Source of the DNA: Psychrobacter sp. PG1
GTDB taxonomy: Bacteria; Pseudomonadota; Gammaproteobacteria; Pseudomonadales; Moraxellaceae
Direction of reading: 5' to 3'
DNA length: 57,934 bases
NCBI RefSeq assembly: GCF_014897815.1
Contig: NZ_JABUZG010000024.1
Location: forward strand, 1 to 57,934
Part shown: positions 1-9,808 of the stretch, piece after piece
How positions within the stretch are numbered: position 1 is the stretch's first letter
Layout of the letters: the number at the start of each line of letters is the position of its first letter
Translations under genes and position numbers: made by a program
The notes under the pieces: model-generated
The model's input: only the letters and a program-made list of their open reading frames with translations
Database searches by the model: none
What the model was told of the DNA's origin: nothing

Positions 1-2486
1 TCAAGTAAATCACTCTCCGATAAAGTCGGGGCGGTTCAAAAAGTAGTCAAGTAGAGTTTGAACCTATCATTGCCAAGCTGTCAGAAGATAAGATAAAACA
101 ATACTTGGCTGTGGCTTTGTCTGACGTGATCAAGCCTTTGGGTATTAAGCCACTTCCCTTTTCAAGGTTTTTATATTACGCCAGTTACTACTGGGAGGAG
201 CTGGAGGGCGCTGATATTGATCATGCTTCAGTTGGGGTGCTGCGAGGTATGCATAACACGGCTGGACTGAGCACGCAGGACTTTGGTCGGTTTTTGAACC
301 AAAAACATCAGCATAAAGAGGAGCCGTATGTTCTAGAACATATTTTGACGCTGTCTATCAGCAAAAACTCTGTTAATCAAAACGAGACATCTAGTAGTAG
401 TTCTACCAAAAAGATAGAGGTTAGAAAGTCTGATTTAATTATGAACCTGACTAAAGACTTCAAAATGGATAAAAAACAGAAAAAGAAAAAAACCAGCAAA
501 AAGCCACCTACTCTTATCGAAAGAGTACAAAAACGCTATGAATAATACGATGACTTAAGTGAAAAAATTTTATTAGATTGGGTGCTAAGTTTACTCAATC
601 GAAAAGAGTCAAAATCACTTAGTAATGAGTCTATTTTGAAATATATTAGGACCATAGGCTATGAATGGTTATATTTCACAACAGCGCAGCCGCTTGATAT
701 TTGGTCAGAAGAAGAGTTTGAAGAGCTCTATGAAGACATCTTAGAATACAAAGCTGTCGTACGAAACAATACTGATATTGGATATTCTGCCAATTTATTA
801 AAGAGTATGCACAACTTTGCCAAAAGCAAATACAACCTTCCCTCTGTGAATTTCCAGCAGTCCAAAAATGGTCGGCGTGTACGTGCGGAGCTGATATCAC
901 CGCAAGCGTACCAAGCCATTATTACGCAGATACTGGGTTCTGTAGATATATTGGAGCGGGAGATGTTCGCGCTTTTATTTATCTTAGTCTATCGTACTGG
1001 GATGCGCAAAAAAGAGCTGTTGGGTCTTAAGTATAATGACATCGAAGGCTTAAAAACAGCTGTACCATCAGTGGTGATAAGGCCCAATAGCTACCGTCCA
1101 ACTAAGACTCAAAGTAGTATTCGCCGCGTTCCCTTATTTGCTCTCCTCAAACCTAATGAGCTGAATTTTTTTATTAATTTTGTGCAGAGTAATATTGGCG
1201 ACAGTTCAAACAAATTTATCTTTACCTTATCATCGGATCAGCGCCCTATTGATGACCATGTTCCGTTGCAGTTACTCAAACGAGTCTTAAAAGACATATC
1301 GGTAGATGATAATGTAGCAGAGCATACTTTTCATGGGTTTAGGCATACGGCAGTGAGCAACCTATCTTTAGCGCTAGTAGGCCATTCAGATCTCGTAGAA
1401 GCACTCACCGATTATGACGAAAGCGACGTATTGCGTATAAAAGAAGGCCTACTCGGGGAGCATACCAAGGGACAAGATCGCTGGTACGCTCTATCAGGTA
1501 TAATGGGACACTTATCGCCTGAGCGGAGCTTTGAGTATTACAATCACTTTGCTACTCTGATGGCTACTTATGCGTTGAGTGTTGCTGACATCGGACTACC
1601 CAAACAAACACTGTGTAACATTACCAAATCTACTAAAATTAGCCCAAGACAGATCAGTGATAATGCTGACATTGATGATAACGGTATGATCAATATGCCT
1701 AGTATACGTAAGCTGTTATTTAAAAATATCATAGAAGGCAAACGCAAGTCACCGAAATTTACGATCGAAAGCCGTGCTAAGCAATTTCTCTTGAGTACCA
1801 ATACGCCAGCCAATAATGAGCTGTTTGGTCGTTATGGTCTAAACCGAGTACAACTGCTACTACAGACCTATGATAAAAAGATGCCTTTAAGTAAAGCGGC
1901 CCAGTTGGCAAATATGTCTATTCACGATGCAAATATTTTAATAAAACGTGCCAGCGAGATTACCGATATCACTACCAAACGCGGCAAACCTCGCTTTGTT
2001 AAGCTATCAGATTCAAACACCCCTGTACTGAGTCCACTGAACATTCAATACCAAAGTGATTTAAGATTGCTATCGCTTTTGTTAAATAATGCCTACCGTC
2101 TACGAGAAAAGTCAGGGACTGACTGGACTTGGTTTATTGAGATATGTCGTGAAAAACTGTCTGTTAGCAGAGCATACCTACCATTTAGAACAGAAGATGA
2201 GAAGGCGTTGCAGCGTTTCATTGATATCGCTGAGAAGCTGTTACCTTTGAAGCGTTGGCTAATGAGTAGCAACGAAGCTTTATTGATGAAAACTATTTCA
2301 TCTACTGACTATCAAGACATTAAGCGGCAGTCTAACTGCTCATTAGAAGCTATTCATATCGGTATTGCTAGCCGAGATCCTAGAGCTCAAACGAACAAAT
2401 GGCAGTACTCGCCGCTAATAAGGTTTTTTGTACATATGATGCTGATTACAGATGAAAATTTATCTATTAGGGATAGTAAATTATAG
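1..2486 (+). pseudogene. Large tyrosine recombinase/integrase, interrupted (5' end outside window)
   Basis: Site-specific tyrosine recombinase of the phage-integrase superfamily. The C-terminal part (from the GTG at 582, 634 aa) carries the catalytic signature: first Arg in TGMRKKELLGLKY, the box-II HGFRH motif, and GHLSPERSFEYY with the late His and the nucleophilic Tyr. About 350 residues follow the Tyr, unusual for simple phage integrases and closer to the large recombinases of multi-integrase islands. The upstream open stretch (positions 24-542) is in the same frame and is separated only by a TAA at 543-545; coding-like sequence (YDDLSEKILLDW) starts right after that stop, so both pieces look like one protein. 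A second shift is likely near position 50, where frame 1 (SLSDKVGAVQKVVK) hands over to frame 3. Catalytic residues survive, so the 582-2486 piece could still be active if translated alone. The split is seen; the original single gene is inferred. Confidence 0.75.
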
Positions 2487-2573
2487 GTATTTTGTTGACT
2501 TGAGAATTAAATTTAGTAAATATATTTTAAAACGTATATCTTACTAAGCTTACTTGATTCTAAATCTCTTTTC

Positions 2574-2623
2574 ATTAAACATAATAAAGCCGACTGAATT
2601 CAGTCGGCTTTATTATGTTTAAT
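2574..2623. terminator. 50-bp perfect palindrome, probable bidirectional terminator
   Basis: Positions 2574-2598 are exactly complementary to 2599-2623 with no mismatch. The GC core is AAGCCGACTG / CAGTCGGCTT with A-rich and T-rich flanks, as in a bidirectional intrinsic terminator. It lies 88 bp after the recombinase stop and isolates that gene from the Zur-type promoter downstream. Confidence 0.75.
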
Positions 2624-2767
2624 ATTAGCATAATCATATTCACTTCAATTTCTCTCATCTATACCAATACTATTATTAGGAGTTCATGCGAGTCAAAACT
2701 CTTTACTTCCTATTTCTTACTAAAATATAAAGATTCTTTCCAAAATATGAATTATGTATATACTTAT

Positions 2768-2790
2768 GTAATGTTATATTATAACATTAC
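2768..2790. promoter_or_regulatory. Zur-type operator of znuD copy 1
   Basis: Perfect 11-1-11 palindrome whose half-site is GTAATGTTATA. It agrees with the gammaproteobacterial Zur consensus (ATGTTAT-ATAACAT core in a 23-mer). It ends 53 bp before the ATG of the ZnuD-like receptor, where Zur would block transcription when zinc is sufficient. Zur binding is inferred from the motif and from the gene it controls. Confidence 0.85.
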
Positions 2791-2843
2791 AATTAATCTC
2801 AGTACTGATTTGTATTCATGTAACTTTTAATTTTGGTAAAACT

Positions 2844-5180
2844 ATGTCTAAGTCATTCAATATCAATGAGTTAAGAGGTATTCATTACACTCCTACACCA
2901 CCCTCCAATTTTAGTATCAAACATACAACGGTTATATTCTCAGTGACTGCTGCTCTAAGCATGGCAGGCTTACCTGTCATGGCGGCAGAAATTCAGTCAA
3001 CAAACAGTGAGCTTACTACCTCTGCTGATAACGGGTTATCCGATATGACGATGCCCTCAACCACTTTAGATACGATTGTTGTTACCTCAAACCCTTTACT
3101 CCCGCAAGCAAATGAGATGGCTACAGCAACCAGCATTGTTACTGGTGAGGCGCTAGATTCTCAGGTCAACAGTACGCTTGGCGATGCATTGGCAAACGAG
3201 ATAGGCGTATCTACTGACAGTTTTGGACAAGGCGCGAGTCGACCAATTATTCGCGGACAGAGCGCACCGCGTGTTCAAGTCATGCAAAACGGCTTGACTG
3301 TACAGGATGCTTCACAGATTTCTCCAGACCATCAAATATCTGTGCCCATATTGGGTGCAAGACAAATTGAGGTCATAAAAGGCACATCAGCGTTGATGTA
3401 CGGTGGCGGCGCTATAGGCGGAGTGGTCAATATCGTTGACAACACCATTCCAAACCCGTCGTCACAGAAAAACCTAAACGGCAAAGTGTCGCTAATCGGT
3501 CAACAAGCCACCGATGGGTATCTTGGGTATGCAGAGCTCAATGGCGGTATCGGCGATAATTGGCTTTGGAGTGGGCGTTATCAAAAAACGGACAAAGGTA
3601 ATATTCAAGTACCGCATTGGGACACGGATGAGATTAGCAACAGTTGGTATACTCAAGATAATGGCAGTATTGGGCTATCGTATGTGACTGATTTGGGTTA
3701 TATCGGTGGTTCATACCAACGTCAGTCTTCAGAATATGGTCTGCCATTCCACGTCCATAGCGAATGCTCGCCTGATAGCAATAATCCTAACAGTCTTAGC
3801 TGCGCAGGTGAGCACGACCATGACCACGCTCATGGAGAGGCGCCTTATGTTGATTTGACTTCAGACGTCTATCAGCTCTATGCCGAGCGGCAGATACCTA
3901 TGATAGGGGTTGATAATATCAATGCCAAGATTAGTTATACCGATTATCGCCATGATGAAATAGATGAAGGCGTGGCTGGCACTACTTTCAAAAACAGTGC
4001 CATCAGTGCGCGTACCCAAGCAACCCATGCAACTTATAAAACAGGCAATTTAGGGTTTATGAAAGGGGTGGTTGGCTTAGATTACACCAACAGTGAGTTT
4101 TCAGCGGTGGGACTAGAAGGTTACCTTCCAAAAACGGATCGTACTCAAGTGGGACTATTTTTTATTGAGCGACTCACGCCGAATTACCTTGGTGCAAAAA
4201 TAGAAAATGTCGATAAATTTGCTGACAATACGTTTTCATCATCTGATGAACATGCAGGTCACAATCATGGTGGTAGAGCAGATTCTACTGATGAAAGCAC
4301 TAACGCCATCGTCAGCAAGCAAGGAAGAAGTCCTTGGTACATCGAATTTGGCGGTCGTCAAGATTTTCAAAACCTGACTGATACCGAAAATAATATTGAC
4401 AAAGCACATACTGGTACTTCTGTCAGCTTAGAGGGTGGTAAGTACCTTACGCCCAACACACAACTGTCTGCAAGAATCAGTCATTCTGAAAGACTACCCT
4501 CCTCACAAGAGTTATTCTCTAATGGTGCCCATCTGGCAACCAATACTTGGGAGCGCGGTAATGATCAATTAAAAGAAGAGTCAACCAATGGTGTAGAACT
4601 TACATTGCGCTTTGACAATGGCGATAGCTTTGAGACCAGTATTTCTGCTTTTTATAATGACAGCAAGGACTATATCTACGCTAAAACACAAGATGTCGTT
4701 ACAGAAGGAGAGTCGGCAGGTTTTAGATTGGTTGACTACGTTCAAAGCGATGCCAAACATTATGGCGGTGAAATTCAATCACGCTATTATCTGAACAACA
4801 GAATCAGTATCGGCAGCTTCGCTGATATCGCATTGATAACGCTAGACAGTAATGATCTTACCAGTAAATATGCCCCAAGATTGGTGGCCCCTCGAATTGG
4901 TGGTGACATTACAACTCAATTTGGTCAGTTCGATTTGGTACTCTCTGGCTATCATCGCTTTGAGCAAGACCACATTGCTGACTTTGAGACCAATACGCCA
5001 AGCTACAACATGGTTGACGCCAAGCTTGTCTATCACAGTCCTAGCGCTTATGACTATACCGCCTTCCTTCAGGTTAATAACCTTTTAAATGAGCTGGCAT
5101 ACAATCATGCCTCCTATTTGGTTGAACACGTGCCTATGCCGGAGCGTTCATTGAATGCTGGGGTGACCTATCGTTTTTAA
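2844..5180 (+). CDS. znuD: ZnuD-like TonB-dependent zinc receptor, copy 1
   Basis: Outer-membrane TonB-dependent receptor of 778 aa, probably importing zinc. An extended N-terminal region leads into a hydrophobic signal segment (VIFSVTAALSMAGLPVMAAE), followed by a TonB-box-like LDTIVVTSN, a plug with GASRPIIRGQSAPRVQVMQNG and VIKGTSALMYGGGAIGG, and a beta-barrel ending in YRF. Two predicted extracellular loops are rich in metal ligands: about residues 302-333 (two Cys plus EHDHDHAHGE) and about residues 468-474 (EHAGHNHGG). Such loops are typical of ZnuD. The start at 2844 is placed after the Zur-type box and aligns with the second copy at 27020. It is followed after 81 bp by an AztD-like carrier, which suggests receptor-to-chaperone handover. 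Zinc specificity is inferred from family, His loops and the operator. Confidence 0.85.
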   Translation: MSKSFNINELRGIHYTPTPPSNFSIKHTTVIFSVTAALSMAGLPVMAAEIQSTNSELTTSADNGLSDMTMPSTTLDTIVVTSNPLLPQANEMATATSIVTGEALDSQVNSTLGDALANEIGVSTDSFGQGASRPIIRGQSAPRVQVMQNGLTVQDASQISPDHQISVPILGARQIEVIKGTSALMYGGGAIGGVVNIVDNTIPNPSSQKNLNGKVSLIGQQATDGYLGYAELNGGIGDNWLWSGRYQKTDKGNIQVPHWDTDEISNSWYTQDNGSIGLSYVTDLGYIGGSYQRQSSEYGLPFHVHSECSPDSNNPNSLSCAGEHDHDHAHGEAPYVDLTSDVYQLYAERQIPMIGVDNINAKISYTDYRHDEIDEGVAGTTFKNSAISARTQATHATYKTGNLGFMKGVVGLDYTNSEFSAVGLEGYLPKTDRTQVGLFFIERLTPNYLGAKIENVDKFADNTFSSSDEHAGHNHGGRADSTDESTNAIVSKQGRSPWYIEFGGRQDFQNLTDTENNIDKAHTGTSVSLEGGKYLTPNTQLSARISHSERLPSSQELFSNGAHLATNTWERGNDQLKEESTNGVELTLRFDNGDSFETSISAFYNDSKDYIYAKTQDVVTEGESAGFRLVDYVQSDAKHYGGEIQSRYYLNNRISIGSFADIALITLDSNDLTSKYAPRLVAPRIGGDITTQFGQFDLVLSGYHRFEQDHIADFETNTPSYNMVDAKLVYHSPSAYDYTAFLQVNNLLNELAYNHASYLVEHVPMPERSLNAGVTYRF

Positions 5181-5261
5181 CCGTCAGTTCTCTAAGTACT
5201 GGCTTGTCTGACTTCTTGACAATAATTAGTAAAAAATCATACCCATGAATGGAGCACCTTT

Positions 5262-6677
5262 ATGATTCAGTTTCACCCACTAAGTAAATCTATTGCACTA
5301 GCTTTATCTACTTTGTTAACGGTTACAGCGCTTAGCGGTTGTGGCTCAGATGATGATCGCAAAACACCAACAACGCAACCAGGCCACGATCACGATCACG
5401 ATCATGATCATGATCATGATGAAGAGTCAGAGGTAACCGCTGAGCTAAGGCAAGGGCGGATAATGATTACCGAAAAAAACAGTAATAAAGCTTATGTTTA
5501 TAGTCTTGCTCAAAACAAAGTTATTCAAAATTTGGATTTAACAGGTCAAGCTGATGCGCTTCAAACCAGTCCAGATGGTAATTATATTCTAGTACTCGAC
5601 CGTACCAACCAAGGGGTGAATTTTTACCATAGTGGACTGGAAATTGAAGACCATGGCGACCACGATCACCCCTACGCTCGAGACGTCAGTAAGATGCCAC
5701 TACAGTTAAATTACACCCGTCCTGTACATTATCAAACGTATGGCGAGCAAGCTGGATTGTTTTTTGATGGCTTAGGTGCGGCAGGTAATCCAATAGATAA
5801 CCCTACACAGGCAGCTGGATTTGCCCTAGTAACAGATAAAGATATTGCAAATGGCAAACTTCTTTATCAAAAATTAAACACCAACATGCATGGCACAGCA
5901 GAGCCTCGCGGGAATTATGTTATCAGTACAGGACGTTATGATACAGTGGGTAGTCCACTCGCTGATACAATCAGCGTCTTTGAACGTCACAATGATCATT
6001 ATCATTTAAACCAGACGTTTGATACCAAATGTCAGGGTCTGCATGGCAGTGGCAGCGTGACTGACTTTAGTGTTTTTGCTTGTAGTGATGGTATTTTGAG
6101 TGTGAAGCAAACTGATGATGCGTTTAGTGCTGAAAAAATCACCTACCCTGCCAGCTTGATCAATAACCAGTGCATCAATGAAGATGGTAGCAGTAGTGCC
6201 GCTCGAATCGGTTCGTTTGTAACCAACCATCATCACAACTATTTAGTTGGCACGGCCTGTGGTCAACCATACCGTATTGATCCTGCTAGTAAGAATGTTG
6301 CTCCTATTGTTTGGACGTCCAATAACAGTCGCCGAGTTGTCAGCTATGATTTTGATGCTCATGGAGAACATTTAATGCTACTTGACGACGCAGGAACCTT
6401 ACATCTGCTTGATGTGACGCAGAACTATAAACAAGTAGCCGCATTGAATATTATACCGAATGGAATCAAGAACTATAGTCATGGTGGCCCATCTTTGATC
6501 GTTAATCCGAATACTGAGATGGTTTACGTGATGGACAGTGAGAGTCAGCAAATCATTACCATCAATCCTGATGCTAAAAAAATTGAGTCAAAAATGAAAT
6601 TGGCCTTTGCACCATCGCAGTTGGCTTGGTTCGGGGTGAAAACTGTACACGACGATGAGCATCATCACGAGTCCTAA
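5262..6677 (+). CDS. aztD: AztD-like His-rich zinc chaperone lipoprotein, copy 1
   Basis: Predicted periplasmic lipoprotein of 471 aa, with a signal peptide ending in the lipobox LSGC at about residue 26. A His/Asp tract (HDHDHDHDHDHDE) sits at residues 42-54 and further His clusters at DHGDHDHPYAR and near the C-terminus (DDEHHHES). The body contains repeated strand-rich motifs (SPDGNYILVLDR, YDFDAHGEHLMLLDD) of a beta-propeller, which matches the AztD zinc metallochaperone family. AztD normally delivers zinc to an ABC-transporter binding protein; none is encoded in this window. It sits in an apparent operon with the ZnuD-like receptor and ends at a strong terminator. Other His-rich propeller proteins are possible; the zinc role is inferred from motif and linkage. 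Confidence 0.7.
   Translation: MIQFHPLSKSIALALSTLLTVTALSGCGSDDDRKTPTTQPGHDHDHDHDHDHDEESEVTAELRQGRIMITEKNSNKAYVYSLAQNKVIQNLDLTGQADALQTSPDGNYILVLDRTNQGVNFYHSGLEIEDHGDHDHPYARDVSKMPLQLNYTRPVHYQTYGEQAGLFFDGLGAAGNPIDNPTQAAGFALVTDKDIANGKLLYQKLNTNMHGTAEPRGNYVISTGRYDTVGSPLADTISVFERHNDHYHLNQTFDTKCQGLHGSGSVTDFSVFACSDGILSVKQTDDAFSAEKITYPASLINNQCINEDGSSSAARIGSFVTNHHHNYLVGTACGQPYRIDPASKNVAPIVWTSNNSRRVVSYDFDAHGEHLMLLDDAGTLHLLDVTQNYKQVAALNIIPNGIKNYSHGGPSLIVNPNTEMVYVMDSESQQIITINPDAKKIESKMKLAFAPSQLAWFGVKTVHDDEHHHES
5383..5420 (+). repeat. GATCAC/GATCAT hexanucleotide repeat inside aztD copy 1
   Basis: About six near-identical 6-bp units (GATCAC then GATCAT) encode the His-Asp metal-binding tract of the AztD-like lipoprotein. 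The second copy at 29560-29610 has a shorter, irregular version, so the tract length differs between paralogues. Confidence 0.8.
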
Positions 6678-6708
6678 CCTACTTTTTATAGAAACTTAAA
6701 TTTTTAGA

Positions 6709-6751
6709 CTGAACCCCATGAGTTAATTGTCGCTCATGGGGTTCAGTTTTT
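6709..6751 (+). terminator. Intrinsic terminator after znuD-aztD copy 1
   Basis: A 14-bp perfect stem (CTGAACCCCATGAG / CTCATGGGGTTCAG) with a 10-nt loop is followed by a run of five T residues. Confidence 0.9.
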
Positions 6752-7065
6752 AGTAGAATAGACAGTTGTTAAGTAACAATTATATTAGCGTAGATGTAGA
6801 TGCTCCCCTTTTCATACTTGACTGCTAATGAATAGATTGAGACAAATCTGAGAGCTGTTATAGTCATTCGAAGCTTAATCAATTGAGTTCAGACTGTATG
6901 CCGTCGTTTTATACGGGTTAGACAGCTTTAGTGATAATAAAGCCACTATTGGCATAAACAAACTGGGTATCCAAAGACAAGCCTCTAAACCAAATTCTTA
7001 ATACACCCACCCTGATAACACCATTCCAATCAGCTAGCCTGCGCACTTAGCCAGAGTTATGCCTT
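6752..7065. other. Intergenic stretch without recognised feature
   Basis: Region between the convergent znuD-aztD and cyd transcription units. I see no convincing gene; short open frames are interrupted and match nothing I recognise. Confidence 0.6.
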
Positions 7066-7093
7066 AAAAGGGAGTGTGTTCGCGCTCCCTTTT
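7066..7093. terminator. Terminator of the cyd operon (bidirectional)
   Basis: The stem AAAAGGGAG / CTCCCTTTT has a 10-nt loop and T-runs on both strands. It lies just downstream (minus strand) of the small DUF2474 gene that ends the cyd operon. Confidence 0.8.
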
Positions 7094-7109
7094 TTAAATT
7101 CGAAAATAC

Positions 7110-7235
7110 TTATTTGGATTCCATTCCCGCCAAGGTCATACCGAAGCGTATAATGGTCGCGACCACCAAAAGCGAGCCAACGCCAAGTGCCCAAAAAATC
7201 AGTAACCATTTGAACTGGTGAAGACTTTTTTTCAT
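7110..7235 (-). CDS. DUF2474-family small membrane subunit of bd oxidase
   Basis: A 41-aa protein: MKKSLHQFKWLLIFWALGVG, then a second hydrophobic half ending IIRFGMTLAGMESK. It has one predicted transmembrane helix and fits the DUF2474 family, small proteins encoded behind cyanide-insensitive (CioAB-type) bd oxidase genes in the position where CydX sits in E. coli. A strong Shine-Dalgarno (GGAGGAAA, minus strand at 7241-7248) precedes the ATG, supporting translation. It is the third gene of the cydA-cydB unit, 77 bp after cydB. A role in oxidase assembly or stability is inferred. Confidence 0.85.
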   Translation of the reverse strand: MKKSLHQFKWLLIFWALGVGSLLVVATIIRFGMTLAGMESK

Positions 7236-7312
7236 CGTACTTTCCTCCAAACTAACTTACTTACATAAAAGGCTGGCTCTCTGTAAACACCAATCTTTTT
7301 GCTATCTGCTTT

Positions 7313-8320
7313 CTAATGATAACCATCGGTATCTACGACTTTTCCACGGAACACTCGATAAGACCAAAAGGTATAAATCAAGATGACAGGCACAATAAAC
7401 ACAACGCCGACTAAGGTAAATTTAAGGCTAGACGTTGGTGCTGCGGCCTGATAAATCGTAATACTCGGTGGAATAATGTTTGGCCAAAGACTAATACATA
7501 ACCCTAAATATCCTAAAAACAACATGCATAAAGCACAAATAAAAGCACGATCTTCTTGTTTAGAATGCGCCGCGCCCATAAGAAACAGTGCAAAAATAGC
7601 CGTAAAAATCGGTAAAGGCGCCAAATACATAATATTGGATACGTTAAACCATAAGTCCCGTACACTGTCGTTAATCATTGGCGTATAGATGCTGATAATG
7701 AACATACAGGCTACGAGCAGTAAGGTTAATGGTTTAATGAATGTGCGCATTTTTTTCTGCAAACCATGCTCTGTTTTAACAACCAACCAAGTGACGCCAA
7801 GTAGTCCATAAGCAAATAGCAAACTAAAACCCGTGAACAGGCTAAATGGACTCAACCAATCCAATCCACCGCCAGCGAACTCGCCATTGTCTACTTGAAA
7901 ACCAATGATCACAGCGCCCATCGCCACGCCTTGAGCAAAGGTGGCCATTAGGGAACCAACAAAAAATAGCTTGTCCCAAATTGGACGATGAGACTCTGTC
8001 GCCTTAAAGCGAAACTCAAAGGCGACGCCACGCAAAATCAAACCAAATAACATCAGTAAAATCGGTCCATATAAGGCTGACAAAATCACCGAATACGCCA
8101 TAGGAAATGCAGCCAATAAGCCCGCGCCACCCAATACAAGCCAAGTTTCGTTACCATCCCAAACAGGAGCAACCGAATTCACCATAATATCTCGCTCATG
8201 TTCGTCTTTAATAAAAGGAAACAGCAGACCAATCCCCAAATCAAAGCCATCTAAGAACACGTACATCATCAAACCAAAGCCGATAACAAAAGCCCAAATC
8301 GTCGGTAAATCAAAATACAT
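7313..8320 (-). CDS. cydB: Cytochrome bd-type ubiquinol oxidase subunit II
   Basis: Inner-membrane subunit of a bd quinol oxidase, 335 aa, normal length for CydB. The N-terminus MYFDLPTIWAFVIGFGLMMY leads to DGFDLGIGLL and to the conserved SVAPVWDGNETWLVLGGAG motif, with about nine hydrophobic segments. It begins 11 bp after the cydA stop, so the two are co-transcribed. With CydA it reduces O2 to water using quinol without proton pumping. The pairing with a short-Q-loop CydA and a DUF2474 protein points to the cyanide-insensitive (Cio) branch. Confidence 0.95.
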   Translation of the reverse strand: MYFDLPTIWAFVIGFGLMMYVFLDGFDLGIGLLFPFIKDEHERDIMVNSVAPVWDGNETWLVLGGAGLLAAFPMAYSVILSALYGPILLMLFGLILRGVAFEFRFKATESHRPIWDKLFFVGSLMATFAQGVAMGAVIIGFQVDNGEFAGGGLDWLSPFSLFTGFSLLFAYGLLGVTWLVVKTEHGLQKKMRTFIKPLTLLLVACMFIISIYTPMINDSVRDLWFNVSNIMYLAPLPIFTAIFALFLMGAAHSKQEDRAFICALCMLFLGYLGLCISLWPNIIPPSITIYQAAAPTSSLKFTLVGVVFIVPVILIYTFWSYRVFRGKVVDTDGYH

Positions 8321-8331
8321 GACACTGTCTC

Positions 8332-9732
8332 CTAAATTTCTACGCCATCAGCGGCAGATAGCGGACGGGCTGGGCGTTTGCTCAAATCATCATCATCTTC
8401 AAACAAATAATCGACGGTTGGACCTTTATGAATCAGCGCCAGCATATAACTCACGCCTAAACCAAACACACACAGATACACCACGACGAAAGCGAGCAAT
8501 GATAAACTCATGGCAGTCACACTATTGGGCGAGCCTGCATCTATAGTGCGCTGCAAACCATATACCACCCAAGGCTGGCGACCTGTTTCAGTGACAAACC
8601 AGCCTGTCAGCATGGCAATCAGACCAGCTGGCCCCATCGCAACACAAAAGCGCAAAAACCATTTTTTCTCGTAGATTCTGCCCTTTTTGCGAAGTATCAA
8701 TGCAGTTACCGCCAGTACAATCATCAAGATGCCAAGCGCCACCATGATACGAAAGCTAAAGAAAACCACAGGCACGTAAGGACGATCTTCTGCTGCAACA
8801 GACGTAAGCGGTGGAATATCCCCATCCACAGAGTGCGTCAAAATCAAACTGGCAAGATTCGGAATCTCAATCGCAAAATCGTTTCTTTCTTCGTCCATAT
8901 TTGGCCAACCAAACAAGACCAGCGGTACGCCTTCACCTTTTTCCGTTTGATGCCAGTGCCCTTCCATCGCGGCTACCTTGATTGGCTGATGCTCTAGCGT
9001 GTTTAGGCCATGCTGATCACCGACCATCACTTGCAAAGGTGCCGAAATCAGCAGCATCCACATTGCCATGGACAACATTTTTTTCGCAACTTGTATATGA
9101 GAGCCTTTTAGCAAATGCCATGCACCAGAAGCCCCAACTAATAACGCCGTTGCCAAGAAGGCCGCCAAGCCCATGTGAACTAAACGATAAGGAAAAGAAG
9201 GGTTAAAAATAATCTCAAACCAATTGACAGGTACAACGCGACCATCAACGATGTCGTAGCCTTGAGGGGTTTGCATCCAGCTGTTAGATGCCAAAATCCA
9301 GGTCATCGAAATTAAGGTTCCAATAGCGACCAAAATAGTAGAGGCAAAATGTAGCTTTTCACCGACTTTTTTCCAGCCAAACAACATAACCCCTAAGAAG
9401 CCAGCTTCAAGGAAGAAAGCCGTCATCACTTCATAACTAAGTAGCGGACCAGTAATGGCTCCTGCGAAGTTAGAAAACTGGCTCCAGTTGGTACCAAATT
9501 GGTACGCCATCACAATGCCAGAAACAACACCCATGGCAAAATTGACAGCAAATATTTTCATCCAAAATCGGCATAAGGTCATGTAAATCGGCTTTCTTGT
9601 ACAAAGCCAAAAACCTTCTAATACGGCCAGATAACTGGCAAGACCGATTGTAATAGCGGGAAAAATAATATGGAACGAGACGGTGAACGCGAATTGTATT
9701 CGCGCCAAATCAATAGCATTTAAGTCAATCAT
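8332..9732 (-). CDS. cydA: Cytochrome bd-type ubiquinol oxidase subunit I (CIO type)
   Basis: Haem-carrying subunit I, 466 aa. The N-terminal helix contains SFHIIFPAITIGL with a haem ligand His; RLVHMGLAA holds the second conserved His; GRQPWVVYG is the family motif near the C-terminal core. At 466 aa it lacks the long Q-loop insert of E. coli CydA (522 aa), which assigns it to the CioA-like, short-Q-loop class. The gene starts the cydA-cydB-DUF2474 operon and is divergent from a MocR-type regulator 135 bp away, whose intergenic region contains a 12-bp direct repeat. Such oxidases give high O2 affinity and resistance to cyanide, NO and sulfide; which applies here cannot be told from sequence. 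Confidence 0.95.
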   Translation of the reverse strand: MIDLNAIDLARIQFAFTVSFHIIFPAITIGLASYLAVLEGFWLCTRKPIYMTLCRFWMKIFAVNFAMGVVSGIVMAYQFGTNWSQFSNFAGAITGPLLSYEVMTAFFLEAGFLGVMLFGWKKVGEKLHFASTILVAIGTLISMTWILASNSWMQTPQGYDIVDGRVVPVNWFEIIFNPSFPYRLVHMGLAAFLATALLVGASGAWHLLKGSHIQVAKKMLSMAMWMLLISAPLQVMVGDQHGLNTLEHQPIKVAAMEGHWHQTEKGEGVPLVLFGWPNMDEERNDFAIEIPNLASLILTHSVDGDIPPLTSVAAEDRPYVPVVFFSFRIMVALGILMIVLAVTALILRKKGRIYEKKWFLRFCVAMGPAGLIAMLTGWFVTETGRQPWVVYGLQRTIDAGSPNSVTAMSLSLLAFVVVYLCVFGLGVSYMLALIHKGPTVDYLFEDDDDLSKRPARPLSAADGVEI

Positions 9733-9808
9733 TGTGCCCTGCCTACCCTCTACACTGTCAGAAAGTAAAAAATAATTACTTTGTTAAGTGTAAAACTTTA
9801 AAAAATAT

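Noticed and set aside
2615..2830. 71-aa open frame before znuD copy 1
   Set aside because: Spans the palindrome edge and the Zur-type operator, has no ribosome site and low-complexity Ile/Ser/Tyr content.
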